Numbered from the stretch's first letter, positions 27,707 to 34,927 are shown. The stretch is DNA of 53,755 bases from Gammaproteobacteria bacterium (GCA_036381015.1 DASVDR010000038.1:1-53755), one strand, 5' to 3'. The notes: generated by a model not told the origin, from the sequence alone. A program made the numbers and translations.

Positions 27707-27737
27707 GTGCCCCGGGGCCTGGCCGCCCCGGGGTCAC
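27707..27737. terminator. Strong GC hairpin (terminator-like, no T-run)
   Basis: GCCCCGGGG-type arms at 27710-27718 and 27725-27733, extended by GTG/CAC. It lies between the end of the int-linked genes and the stop of a small minus-strand frame at 27743, so it could end transcription from either side. Confidence 0.5.
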
Positions 27738-27742
27738 TCAGA

Positions 27743-27862
27743 CTACCGACCTCGTCCCTTCATCCGGGCAACGTAGACGAGGACGCCGACGAAGTACACG
27801 AGTGCAAGGGTTGTAGCGATCGGATGGGCCGCTGCGTGTGCCGCGAGGACATCGGGCAGCAT
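27743..27862 (-). CDS. Candidate 39-aa single-span membrane protein
   Basis: Minus-strand frame starting at 27862 with MLPDVLAAHAAAHPIATT, a TM-like stretch (LALVYFVGVLVYVA) and a basic end (RMKGRGR). GGGGGAG about 10 bases before the ATG can serve as ribosome site, and a strong hairpin follows the stop. Composition is much more protein-like than the overlapping plus-strand frame. It is too short for firm assignment; a holin-like or small regulatory peptide is possible. Confidence 0.4.
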   Translation of the reverse strand: MLPDVLAAHAAAHPIATTLALVYFVGVLVYVARMKGRGR

Positions 27863-27954
27863 GCTGATCCACTCCCCCGGCGTTGGTACTTGATCGGGCT
27901 CCACTCGCGAATATTAGTCGAGCGGCGGCCGGTTGAGAAAACGAGGACAACATC

Positions 27955-28266
27955 GTGAGCCGCGGTCTCGGCAGGCTCCAGCGCCGGCTGCTCACCGAGC
28001 TCGAGCACGGGCATGCGTCGGTACTCGATCTATGCGAGCGCATCCACGGCTGGCCGGTCCCGGATTCGATCTACTCGTCGGCCCGGCGGGCGATTCGTGG
28101 GCTTGTCCGCCGCGGGCTCGTGATAGAGCTACCGATCCGGTATCGCGTGGAGTGGATCGACGCTCCACCTAGCGCACAAAAGCACTTCGCGCTCGCGAAC
28201 GACGAGGGCGCGGCGCAGGTCAAGCGTGATGTTGATCGGCTCTGCGCGATTATCGCGGCGCGCTAA
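27955..28266 (+). CDS. Small winged-helix-like island protein (103 aa)
   Basis: Starts with GTG at 27955 (MSRGLGRLQRRLLTELEHGH). RRLLTELEHGHASVLDLCERIHGW followed by ARRAIRGLVRRGLVIELPI has the spacing of a winged helix-turn-helix with recognition helix and wing. Probably a regulator, target unknown. The gene is immediately followed by a long inverted repeat and a terminator. Before it, 27549-27954 holds only a hairpin and a minus-strand small frame; a plus-strand frame there looks non-coding. Confidence 0.6.
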   Translation: MSRGLGRLQRRLLTELEHGHASVLDLCERIHGWPVPDSIYSSARRAIRGLVRRGLVIELPIRYRVEWIDAPPSAQKHFALANDEGAAQVKRDVDRLCAIIAAR

Positions 28267-28305
28267 GCGTTGCAAACGGGCATGAGTGTTGGATTGCAAC
28301 GCTTA
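28264..28305. repeat. 12-bp perfect inverted repeat with 18-nt spacer
   Basis: TAAGCGTTGCAA at 28264-28275 is repeated inverted at 28294-28305. It begins inside the stop codon region of the preceding winged-helix gene. It may be an operator for that regulator or an RNA hairpin acting with the adjacent terminator. Confidence 0.6.
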
Positions 28306-28314
28306 ACGCCGAAT

Positions 28315-28338
28315 CGTCCAACGCGTTGGACGGTTTTT
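28315..28338 (+). terminator. Rho-independent terminator
   Basis: An 18-base perfect palindrome CGTCCAACGCGTTGGACG (28315-28332) is followed directly by GTTTTT. It separates the early regulator genes from the later phage-type genes of the element. Confidence 0.8.
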
Positions 28339-28388
28339 CGTCGCTGCCAGCACCTGCCGCCGCAACGACTGACAGGAGGACCACGACG

Positions 28389-28523
28389 ATGACCAGCAAC
28401 GTGATCGAGTTCCGCTGGCCGGCCGACCCGACTGATTGCCCGAGGTGCCTGCTCCGCCTCGCCGCCGTCGCCGAACTCGCGGCGCCGATGCTGCTGACCC
28501 TGGCCGCGGTGGTGCTGTCGTGA
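28389..28523 (+). CDS. 44-aa small protein with hydrophobic C-terminus
   Basis: MTSNVIEFRWPADPTDCPRC then a hydrophobic helix (LAAVAELAAPMLLTLAAVVL). A consensus AGGAGG about 10 bases upstream (28374-28379) and the GTGA overlap with the next gene make it a real gene. It may be membrane-associated; function unknown. It is the first gene after the terminator at 28315. Confidence 0.65.
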   Translation: MTSNVIEFRWPADPTDCPRCLLRLAAVAELAAPMLLTLAAVVLS

Positions 28524-28708
28524 GCGCCGACACGTACACCGTGGTCGACGAGTACACGGTCGACGGCGAGCCACCCGAGCGCCTTGAGCGCCGCGTACGC
28601 CAGTGCTCGGCCGTAACCGAGGACGGGACGCGCTGCAAAACGCTGACCTTGCACTCCAAGTGCTGGAGACATCGCCAGCATGACGGCAATTCACTTCCGC
28701 GCGTTTAA
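28520..28708 (+). CDS. 62-aa zinc-knuckle-like protein
   Basis: GTG start overlapping the previous stop. The C-terminal half carries CSAVTEDGTRCKTLTLHSKCWRHR, the C-x8-C-x9-C-x2-H pattern of small zinc-binding knuckles common in phage and plasmid proteins. An acidic N-terminal half precedes it. A role in nucleic-acid binding is likely by motif only. Confidence 0.65.
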   Translation: MSADTYTVVDEYTVDGEPPERLERRVRQCSAVTEDGTRCKTLTLHSKCWRHRQHDGNSLPRV

Positions 28709-28731
28709 ACGCACTTCTACGTGTTGCGAGC

Positions 28732-28983
28732 ATGAGCGTGAACCAGCGAAGCGAAACCGAGGAGCTCGAAGTTCGGTTGCGAGCGGCCGGTCACGTCGTG
28801 ACCGTCTCGGGGCTCACGGACGTCGACGGCGCCGCCGCGGCCCTCGGCGTGACGGCGCGCACGTTGCGCCGCTGGCGAACGAGCGGGACCGGGCCGCCGC
28901 ACGTCGAAATCGGCGCCCGCATTTGGTACCCGGTCGAAAGCCTGTCGCGGTGGCTCGATCGCAGCGGACATTGGCGGTCATGA
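28732..28983 (+). CDS. Second AlpA-like helix-turn-helix protein (83 aa)
   Basis: The HTH_17-type motif DGAAAALGVTARTLRRWRTSGTG and wing GPPHVEIGARIWYPVESLSRWL match the AlpA/excisionase fold, with an N-terminal extension of about 30 residues (ETEELEVRLRAAGHVVTVSGL). The ATG at 28732 is used. Having two paralogous regulators, one before and one after the 28315 terminator, suggests separate control of early and late gene sets. Confidence 0.7.
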   Translation: MSVNQRSETEELEVRLRAAGHVVTVSGLTDVDGAAAALGVTARTLRRWRTSGTGPPHVEIGARIWYPVESLSRWLDRSGHWRS

Positions 28984-29053
28984 GCGGACATTCGCGGACC
29001 CGCGGCGTCGTCGATCCTGGCAGCATCCGTCCCGTGCAAACCTGGGAGTTGCG

Positions 29054-29407
29054 ATGGAATTGACGGCGAATCAAAAGCGGCGTATCCGGAAGCTCGTCGA
29101 GCTCTGGCATCAACAAAATTTGCTGCGCCGCGACGAGTCCGAGCGGATTCGGAGCTACAACGAGCGACGCATGCGGCTGGAGCAGCAACTTCGCAATGCG
29201 CGCCTCGCCACCAACCGGAACGAGGCGCTTGAGGCTCAACTCGAGGGGGAGATCGAGCGCCTCAAGCGGATCGCACTCGAGCAGCACGAGGCCTCCGATC
29301 GCGCAGCCGAAGCGGCCGCTCCGATCCGTCGCTTGCTCGATCGAATCTTCGAACACGTCGAGGGCCAAGCGCTCCCCATCGACGACATGCTGGAGCGGGT
29401 GCTGTGA
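29054..29407 (+). CDS. Coiled-coil island protein (117 aa)
   Basis: Almost entirely helical and charged: QKRRIRKLVELWHQQNLLRR, RRMRLEQQLRNARLATNRNE, EAQLEGEIERLKRIALEQHE. It likely forms a coiled coil. The stop overlaps the ATG of the next gene (TGATG). The position just ahead of the packaging-type genes is compatible with a head or packaging accessory role; no family recognised. Confidence 0.65.
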   Translation: MELTANQKRRIRKLVELWHQQNLLRRDESERIRSYNERRMRLEQQLRNARLATNRNEALEAQLEGEIERLKRIALEQHEASDRAAEAAAPIRRLLDRIFEHVEGQALPIDDMLERVL

Positions 29408-29928
29408 TGGCCGCGAAGAAAGTTCCGACCACGCTCGGCGAGATTCGCGCGCGCATCGAGGAGGTGAAGGACCGAATCGAGGAGCTCGCCGAGGCACACC
29501 TCACGCGCGACGAGCTTCGTGCCCGCATCGAGCATCGGGTGGACACCGAGCTTGCCGCGAGGCCTGCCGTCGACCCGTACCGGCATTTGCTCGAGAGGCA
29601 CCCGCCCCGGCACAAGGGGCTCCGCGAGCGGGTCTACGTGAGCGGATCGTCATCCTCGGCGTACCTGGAGCGCGGGGTCGAGTTCCGGGACCTCGTGCTC
29701 TTCCTCGGCCGTAGTGCGCTCGTCGATCGACTCGTGGACGCTCTCGCCGACGGCTGCGGCGAGCTGACAGCCGAAGCGCTTGCCGCCGAAACGCGGCGCC
29801 TCGAGAAGGAGCTCGCCGAGCTCGAACTCGCGGATGCCAAGCTCTGCGTGCAGCTTTTCGATTCAGGGCAGCCGGTCCCGTGGCGAGAAGATTGTGATAT
29901 CGCGCAGCTGCTGGAGGCCTTCAAATGA
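29407..29928 (+). CDS. Island protein of unknown function, helical (173 aa)
   Basis: Starts MAAKKVPTTLGEIRARIEEV, then charged helices, a Ser-rich break (VSGSSSSAYLERG), and a C-terminal helical region (LAAETRRLEKELAELELADA). It overlaps the S49 peptidase gene by 4 bases, so it is translated in one run 29054-31415. It probably works with the neighbours in the same process; no recognised domain. Confidence 0.65.
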   Translation: MAAKKVPTTLGEIRARIEEVKDRIEELAEAHLTRDELRARIEHRVDTELAARPAVDPYRHLLERHPPRHKGLRERVYVSGSSSSAYLERGVEFRDLVLFLGRSALVDRLVDALADGCGELTAEALAAETRRLEKELAELELADAKLCVQLFDSGQPVPWREDCDIAQLLEAFK

Positions 29929-31415
29929 CAGACGCGGCGACCGTTTTCTCGCCCGACTCGTTGTGGGCGATGATGCCTGCCACGCTCGACGCGCTCGCGC
30001 GCGGCGACCGTCTCGCCGAGCCGCCGGCGCCGCTTACGGCGTTCATGACACGCCGCGGCATCGTTCATCACGTCGGGTCTCAGCTTGCTGGGGTCATCGA
30101 CGGTGTCGGTGTTTTACCAGTCTTCGGCCCCGTGCTTTTCCGGCAGAGGTGGCAGGCGATCGCCGCCGACTTCGGCGCGCTACTCGACGACGACGCCATC
30201 AAGGCGATCATCCTGGACGTCGACAGCCCGGGCGGGTTGCTCACGGGCACGCAGGAGTTCGCCGACCTCGTGCATGGCGCCCGCGGCCGAAAACCGATCA
30301 TCGCGTTCGCCGGAGGCTGGGCGGCGAGCGCCGCGTACTGGGTCGCGAGCGCTGCGGATCAGGTCGTGATCGCGGAGACGGGCGAGGCTGGATCAATCGG
30401 CGTGGCCGCGCTGTATGTGGACTTCAAGCGAGCACTCGAAGGCGCTGGCATTCGCACCGTCGAAGTCATCAGTTCGCAATCGCCGAAGAAGCGTGTCGAC
30501 CCGACGACCGAAGAAGGACGCGCGCTGCTACAACGGCGTGTCGACGATCAGGCGGCCGTGTTCGTCTCGCGTGTTGCTCGCTTCCGCGGTGTCGATGAAA
30601 CCACCGTCCTCGAGCGGTTCGGCCAAGGGGACATGCTCGTGGGCCGCAATGCCGTACGCGCGGGCCTCGCCGATCGGATCGGTTCGTTCGAGTCGTTGCT
30701 GACCGAGCTCGGCGCGACAGCGAGATCCTCGCGACGCGCTCCGGCGCCGGCATCGTCACCCCAGCCGTCGCGCACGACGCGCGCCTCCGTCGACGCTCCG
30801 GCCACCGATCAGCCGGAGGAGCCGAGGACCGCCCGGGAGCTCGGGCAAGCGGACGAGCGCAGGCGCATCGTCGAACTGCTCGACTTGGCGCCGAAGGGAT
30901 CGATTGGCGATCCAGTCGTCTCCCCCGAGCTGCAGCGCGCGATCGCCGAGGGCTCAGCTCCGGGCGCGTTCGCCCTAGCGGCGCTACAGGCAATCAAGGG
31001 TAGCGCGCCCGCAGATAACTCCGCGCCGGCCGTCGAGCCCTCGCAGCAGCCGCCGAGCGCCGAGGCGATGCCGCCCGCCCTGGCGCAAGCGCACAGGGAA
31101 TACGAGCAGGGTGTATCGGTCGAGCGCGCCCGGGTTCTCGCTTTGCTCGCCGCTGATCTGCCCGCGGGCTTCGAGGCCGCGCGCCAGGCGGCGATCCGCT
31201 GGGGGCGCAGCGTGAATCAACTCGCGGCGGAGATCGTCGCGACGATACGCGACCGTGGCGTGACGCTCGAACAGCTGCGCGCTAGCGCGCCGCCCCCGGT
31301 CCCCCACGCCGTGCCGCCGACCCAACAGCCGGCGTCGTCGTCATGGAAGCGCGTCGCGGAGAACGTCTATCGTGAACGGGCAAAACCGAGCGGCAAGGGC
31401 GGCGATGGAAACTAG
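29925..31415 (+). CDS. S49-family peptidase, phage capsid-protease/scaffold type
   Basis: 496 aa. The S49 (SppA/lambda gpC) domain spans about 45-270: strand ILDVDSPGGLL, catalytic Ser135 in GGWAASAAYWVASAAD, and a Lys candidate at 188/189 in SSQSPKKRVDP. The C-terminal 230 residues are Pro/Ala-rich with two related helical modules (ADERRRIVELLDLAP and VERARVLALLAADLP), as in phage protease-scaffold fusions that template and then mature the capsid. No capsid gene follows, which is odd. In this element it could act on a helper phage capsid, or be a relic; both are inference. Confidence 0.82.
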   Translation: MTDAATVFSPDSLWAMMPATLDALARGDRLAEPPAPLTAFMTRRGIVHHVGSQLAGVIDGVGVLPVFGPVLFRQRWQAIAADFGALLDDDAIKAIILDVDSPGGLLTGTQEFADLVHGARGRKPIIAFAGGWAASAAYWVASAADQVVIAETGEAGSIGVAALYVDFKRALEGAGIRTVEVISSQSPKKRVDPTTEEGRALLQRRVDDQAAVFVSRVARFRGVDETTVLERFGQGDMLVGRNAVRAGLADRIGSFESLLTELGATARSSRRAPAPASSPQPSRTTRASVDAPATDQPEEPRTARELGQADERRRIVELLDLAPKGSIGDPVVSPELQRAIAEGSAPGAFALAALQAIKGSAPADNSAPAVEPSQQPPSAEAMPPALAQAHREYEQGVSVERARVLALLAADLPAGFEAARQAAIRWGRSVNQLAAEIVATIRDRGVTLEQLRASAPPPVPHAVPPTQQPASSSWKRVAENVYRERAKPSGKGGDGN

Positions 31416-31520
31416 CCACGCCCAAGGGCGGGCGTGGCCGGCGGACCTCGGCAACCGTCGAACCACAGCCGAGGGCGCGGGGCGGCTTCCTCCGAGTCGC
31501 GCGACGCGCACAAAGGACGC

Positions 31521-31556
31521 CCCGCGGCGGGGAGCGACCTCCCTCCCCGCCGCGGG
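31521..31556. repeat. 14-bp perfect GC inverted repeat in the gap between S49 and small-terminase genes
   Basis: Arms CCCGCGGCGGGGAG (31521-31534) and its complement (31543-31556) with an 8-base loop and no T-run. The whole gap 31416-31733 has no credible gene. It is where a capsid or decoration gene would normally follow the protease, so it may mark a deletion point. Confidence 0.5.
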
Positions 31557-31733
31557 CGTCGATTCGCTGAAGACGGGAGTCAAGGCGATCCTGGCCTCTC
31601 CGCCCACGTCGCAGCTGCCAGCCGCCCCGATAGGTTCTTTCAGGGCCGCCGCCCCCCAGACCACGGGTGCGCGGCCGCGGGATTCCACAAATTTCGGCGC
31701 CTCTGGGGTCACGCCACGTAGAAGTTGATTCAC

Positions 31734-32180
31734 ATGGTACTGCTTTCGATTTCGCAGGCCGCAACGGAGTTCGGGGTCTCGCGCGACACGATGCGGCGAA
31801 CGCTATCCGAAGCCGGTGTTTCGCCGGCCGGTACCGGTCGGCGCGGTCATGCGACCTATCGGCTTCGCGACATCGTGCGGTCGTTCAACGGCCGTCGAGG
31901 CCTGGACGACATGAATCCGCATTTGAGGCTCGCGCAGGCGCGCGCGATCGAGACCGAAGACCGAATCAGGCTGCGCCGCGGCGAGCTGGTCGAGGCACAT
32001 GACGTCGAGCGGACATACGGCATGCTCGCGCAGTTCGTGGCCCGGGCGTTCGAGACGGCGCCGGACGTTGTGGAGCGCGACGTTGGCCTGACGCCGCAGC
32101 AGGCCGCTCGCCTCGAGAAGCACTTCGACGAGATGCGCGCGGCGCTCCATCGCCAATGGACGGAGCTCTCGGATGACTGA
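31734..32180 (+). CDS. Small terminase subunit-like protein (Nu1/DUF1441 type)
   Basis: 148 aa. An N-terminal winged helix (LSISQAATEFGVSRDTMRRTL, GHATYRLRDIVRS) is followed by a long helical part (LRLAQARAIETEDRIRLRRG ... VVERDVGLTPQQAARLEKHF), the architecture of lambda Nu1/DUF1441 DNA-packaging proteins. Such proteins recognise the pac/cos site and recruit the large ATPase subunit. The ATG at 31734 is used (TTG at 31725 is the alternative). A 4-base-type overlap leads into a broken frame, where the large subunit should begin. Confidence 0.75.
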   Translation: MVLLSISQAATEFGVSRDTMRRTLSEAGVSPAGTGRRGHATYRLRDIVRSFNGRRGLDDMNPHLRLAQARAIETEDRIRLRRGELVEAHDVERTYGMLAQFVARAFETAPDVVERDVGLTPQQAARLEKHFDEMRAALHRQWTELSDD

Positions 32181-32384
32181 CGGCGCCGACATGCGGCGGC
32201 GCGCGCTCGATTCACTCGAACACCGGCCGCGCGAAGGAGCGGAATCCCCGCGGAGCTGCGGCCAGCGGAGTCTCAAGTGCTTGTCGTGCATCCGTTCATC
32301 GACAACCGAGGCAGTTTCGCGGGACGCATGCGCATCGAACCGGATGGCAACGTTCTCGTTCTTGCTGTTGCGGGTGTCGGGTAG
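32173..32384 (+). pseudogene. Decayed gene remnant after the small terminase
   Basis: An ATG overlapping the terminase stop starts MTDGADMRRRALDSLEHRP, the natural place for a large terminase subunit. Its frame soon becomes unstructured, while a different frame (from about 32240) reads protein-like IPAELRPAESQVLVVHPF and GNVLVLAVAGVG before TAG at 32382-32384. The two halves are out of frame, so the region looks like a frameshifted or deletion-fused relic. Family not determined. Confidence 0.4.
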
Positions 32385-32535
32385 CCCCGTGACCGGCGAC
32401 CGTGTGTTCACCGCGAGCGGCTCGAAAGGGATCGGTCGTCGGGCTGCAAGTCACGTACGCGGTATCGCCGAGCGTCTTGTGATCGATCACCTCGCAGACG
32501 CAAGCCGCTCATCGGCAACCGGCGTGGCTAATCGC

Positions 32536-33063
32536 TTAACCGAACGCGACCCCGATGATTGCAGTGATGATCGCTAGGATGGAGCCTATAACGATCTCGC
32601 GACCGTAGTCGTCATAAACGCGCTCATACCAGCGTCTGGCGTCATGTACAGGATACTTCACATGAAGCTCAAGACACTGGTTCGCGCTCACCTCGGCGAC
32701 GTTGTTGATCGTTGCCGTGAAGATGTTCCCTGCGAAGTTGCCTTGTGCGTCGGTCTGGCAACCGTGAAGGCCATTCTCGACGCCATGCCCTGCTTTGTGG
32801 AGAAGGCGGTACCATCGATACGTCGGGTCTCGTTCGGCCAGCAGCTCTTTCCCGAGCGCACTGGACGGATCGAGCGAGTGCTCGAGCAACCGGCCGCCGA
32901 CGCCACAAAGGACTTCAAACTGGCGTATTGCGGTCGGGGCCGCACCTGGTCCGACGACTCTCCAATACTCGCCAGCGGCACCCCACTGAATGTCCAAACG
33001 AACGAATTTCAGCGGCTCGATGAGCGCGCGAAATCGAGCTTCGAGATCTAGCCAGGTCCGCAT
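32536..33063 (-). CDS. Unrecognised protein with C-terminal membrane anchor (175 aa)
   Basis: Starts MRTWLDLEARFRALIEPLKF; a globular region of mixed strands (VRLDIQWGAAGEYWRVVG, AGNIFTATINNVAEVSANQC) is followed by a single C-terminal TM segment (EIVIGSILAIITAIIGVAF). Lower GC than chromosomal neighbours. No family recognised; a tail-anchored globular protein in a phage-type island is compatible with a defence or exclusion effector, but that is speculation. The 87-base upstream region (33068-33154) is repeated ahead of the gene at 34030. Confidence 0.65.
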   Translation of the reverse strand: MRTWLDLEARFRALIEPLKFVRLDIQWGAAGEYWRVVGPGAAPTAIRQFEVLCGVGGRLLEHSLDPSSALGKELLAERDPTYRWYRLLHKAGHGVENGLHGCQTDAQGNFAGNIFTATINNVAEVSANQCLELHVKYPVHDARRWYERVYDDYGREIVIGSILAIITAIIGVAFG

Positions 33064-33067
33064 CGTG

Positions 33068-33154
33068 GAAGTCTGCCATAAACAAAAACTTCGGCACGAC
33101 TCCAGGGCGTGAAGTGTCAACGATCGGACGGTTCTACTGCTCGTGCTCAGGCTC
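33068..33154 (-). repeat. Upstream repeat, copy 1
   Basis: On the minus strand this contains TCCGATCGTTGACACTTCAC and, near the start codon, TATGGCAGACTTC. It matches 34520-34609 over about 90 bases with scattered differences. Each copy lies directly before a membrane-protein gene in the same orientation. TTGACA suits a -35 element, so it may be a shared promoter region or duplication junction. Confidence 0.75.
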
Positions 33155-33421
33155 CGCAGCAGCGGATGTTGCAGGAGTGACGACCCGGCATTTCGAAAAA
33201 GAACCCCGCCGAAGCGGAGCTAAAGGGTGACCGCCAACGGGCCGGTGAGTCGCGCTCAGGCTCCAGCTTGCCGCGGCTCCGCCAAGCGCCGATCCTGCTC
33301 TTCGGTGGTCATGACCCCCGGGGCGGCCCTCTGCGACGCCGCCCACCGCGGCGACCGCGAACATCGTCTCCTCGGTCAGGGGCGCGCTCGCCAGAACCGC
33401 GATTTCAACCGCGTACTCCAT
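33134..33421 (-). CDS. Doubtful small reading frame (95 aa)
   Basis: Starts MEYAVEIAVLASAPLTEETM with ordinary composition, but the C-terminal half is Gly/Ala/Ser-rich and runs through a terminator-like hairpin (33194-33219) into the upstream repeat. Perhaps only the first part derives from a gene, with a frameshift later. No family recognised. The rest of 33064-33559 contains the repeat, the hairpin and nothing else recognisable. Confidence 0.25.
   Translation of the reverse strand: MEYAVEIAVLASAPLTEETMFAVAAVGGVAEGRPGGHDHRRAGSALGGAAASWSLSATHRPVGGHPLAPLRRGSFSKCRVVTPATSAAAEPEHEQ
33194..33219 (-). terminator. Rho-independent terminator (minus strand)
   Basis: On the minus strand CTCCGC-TTCG-GCGGGG forms a six-pair stem with a UUCG loop, followed by TTCTTTTTCG. 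It would end transcription of the leftward genes at 33421-35818 before the repeat and the gene at 32536, making that gene a separate unit. Confidence 0.65.
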
Positions 33422-33559
33422 CAGAACCCTTCTTCAAACGCGACGAGAGCCGTTAAGGCCTAGACCTCGATGCTCGATACGAGCGTTGTCCTGCGTTGCT
33501 TCTATAACGGCCGTGACCCACTGTCTCCACGGGTTGACCTCATCGCGTGTAGCTCGTTT

Positions 33560-33862
33560 TCATTCGCTAGGCGGCAGCGAATCAGTCGGAGCGGCACGAC
33601 CTTTGAGACGAAGTTTGAGCAGCATCACGAGCCAGACGATGATGGCGGCAATGCCATGCGATAGAGCGGATTCAGCGAAAGCTGGCGGACCGCCATCTGC
33701 CATGCCGTAGGCGCCCAACACGGATGCAATGACCCAAGCGACTCCGACGGATATGAGGTGCTTCTGTGGCGCTTGGAGGCGGCGCAGGAGCACGCCCGAG
33801 ACGGCCGCCGACAGCACGACGATCACGATGACGGCTCCAAGCAAGAATCCAACTGTGGCCAT
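33560..33862 (-). CDS. Small multi-span membrane protein (100 aa)
   Basis: Three hydrophobic segments: VGFLLGAVIVIVVLSAAVSG, HLISVGVAWVIASVLGAYGM and GIAAIIVWLVMLLKL, with a basic loop (LLRRLQAPQKH) and a polar tail. AAGGAG lies about 11 bases before the ATG. No family recognised; size and topology resemble holins or phage superinfection-type membrane proteins. It sits between two other membrane-associated genes of the same orientation. Confidence 0.65.
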   Translation of the reverse strand: MATVGFLLGAVIVIVVLSAAVSGVLLRRLQAPQKHLISVGVAWVIASVLGAYGMADGGPPAFAESALSHGIAAIIVWLVMLLKLRLKGRAAPTDSLPPSE

Positions 33863-34029
33863 TGGTGCTGCTCTCCTTTCCGACCAAATGAGGATCGGTT
33901 GGGCGCGATGAATAAAGGAGACGCCGAAGGTGCGTTTTCAGTCAACACGCGGACAGAAAGTGATGCGCTGAGAAGCCGCAGGGGACACGATTGGCACTCC
34001 GACGGGCTCACCTCTTAACTGGCAGCCGG

Positions 34030-34512
34030 TCACTTGCCGGCGAGCTCACTCAGCACGCGAAGCGCTTCCTTCCGCGTATCTGCATAGGCATCATTGAAGC
34101 GTCGAGTGAATGCCTCGAAAGATTTCTGCACCTCCGTAGTGATCTCACCCTCGCGGCATTTGCGGACCTCGGCCCATTCATCGCAGGCATTCTTCAAACG
34201 GGTTGCCGCCGCGGTGAGCGCAGTGCTGCCCCCATAAACTTCGCATAGCCAAAGGATATGGTCAGCCGGATGAGAGGCCTTCTCTTCTTGCCGCGACGCG
34301 ACGGCCCAGTCGTGCACCTCGATCAAGCGCTCCATTACGTGCTGCATTTTGATGCGGCGCAGGTCGTCGTTTCTGGCGCGCGATAGCAGCGAGTGCCGAA
34401 TCGCCCAGCCGATGCCGCCCAAAATCGCGACGAGGACCGAGCCCGCGACGGCGATCGATCCGCCGATTATCGCGCCTTGAAGCTGGGGATCGAGGGCGGC
34501 GAATGCTTGCAT
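34030..34512 (-). CDS. N-terminally anchored helical protein (160 aa)
   Basis: One TM helix (GAIIGGSIAVAGSVLVAILG) near the N-terminus, then a cytosolic or periplasmic helical part (MQHVMERLIEVHDWAVASRQ, VQKSFEAFTRRFNDAYADTR). The ATG at 34512 is used; an in-frame GTG at 34533 would add MWQTSPA, which also appears (as LWQTST) in frame ahead of the gene at 32536 because the upstream repeat covers both starts. Not recognised; possibly a membrane-bound effector. Lower GC than the chromosome. Confidence 0.65.
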   Translation of the reverse strand: MQAFAALDPQLQGAIIGGSIAVAGSVLVAILGGIGWAIRHSLLSRARNDDLRRIKMQHVMERLIEVHDWAVASRQEEKASHPADHILWLCEVYGGSTALTAAATRLKNACDEWAEVRKCREGEITTEVQKSFEAFTRRFNDAYADTRKEALRVLSELAGK

Positions 34513-34519
34513 CGCTGGC

Positions 34520-34609
34520 GAAGTCTGCCACAAAAAAAGACCGCGGCGCGACGCCAGGGCTGTGAAGTGTCAACGATCGGACGGACCCTACTGTTCGTTG
34601 CTCAGGCTC
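34520..34609 (-). repeat. Upstream repeat, copy 2
   Basis: Partner of 33068-33154. The best-conserved block is GTTGACACTTCAC plus about ten bases on each side; divergence increases toward the distal end (CTCAGGCTC shared). Confidence 0.75.
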
Positions 34610-34670
34610 GGCGCCGGCGGCTGGTGGCACATTGCGTCGCCGATGATTCCCGGCGATAGGGCCGGCGGAG

Positions 34671-34826
34671 CTAGTGCACGCTCCGCAACTCCGTAACCGC
34701 CTCGCCGACGTCGATCTCCCAGCGCTCCAGCCGATCCAGCGCGCGCCGCGCTTCTTCCTGGTCGTCGAGCTTCAAGAGCAGCTCGGCGAGTTCGAGAAGG
34801 TCGGAGAGCCAGGGCGGTGAATCCAT
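34671..34826 (-). CDS. 51-aa helical protein
   Basis: MDSPPWLSDLLELAELLLKL followed by DDQEEARRALDRLERWEIDV: acidic, amphipathic helices. The frame is open upstream to 35006 but without convincing content. Antitoxin-like size and charge, no partner assigned. Ribosome site weak (GCGGGAC). Confidence 0.45.
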   Translation of the reverse strand: MDSPPWLSDLLELAELLLKLDDQEEARRALDRLERWEIDVGEAVTELRSVH

Positions 34827-34927
34827 GTCCCGCAGCGTAGCGCGCCGCGACGTCGGGGAGTCAGCCGAGAATCTGGCGAAAGTGCCGAGAAAGGCGCGCG
34901 CGTACACTACACGCTCGAACGAATCAG

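Noticed and set aside
27545-27958. Plus-strand 137-codon frame between the 148-aa gene and the winged-helix gene
   Set aside because: Contains a strong hairpin, has low-quality composition and overlaps a more protein-like small frame on the other strand.
32173-32577. Intact 134-aa gene after the small terminase
   Set aside because: Only the first about 20 residues look coding in this frame; a different frame is protein-like further on, so it is treated as a decayed remnant.
32536-34609. Integron-like gene cassettes with attC sites, suggested by successive small genes in one orientation and the 90-bp repeat
   Set aside because: No paired RYYYAAC/GTTRRRY ends in the right order after the stop codons; the repeats sit upstream of the genes, not downstream.
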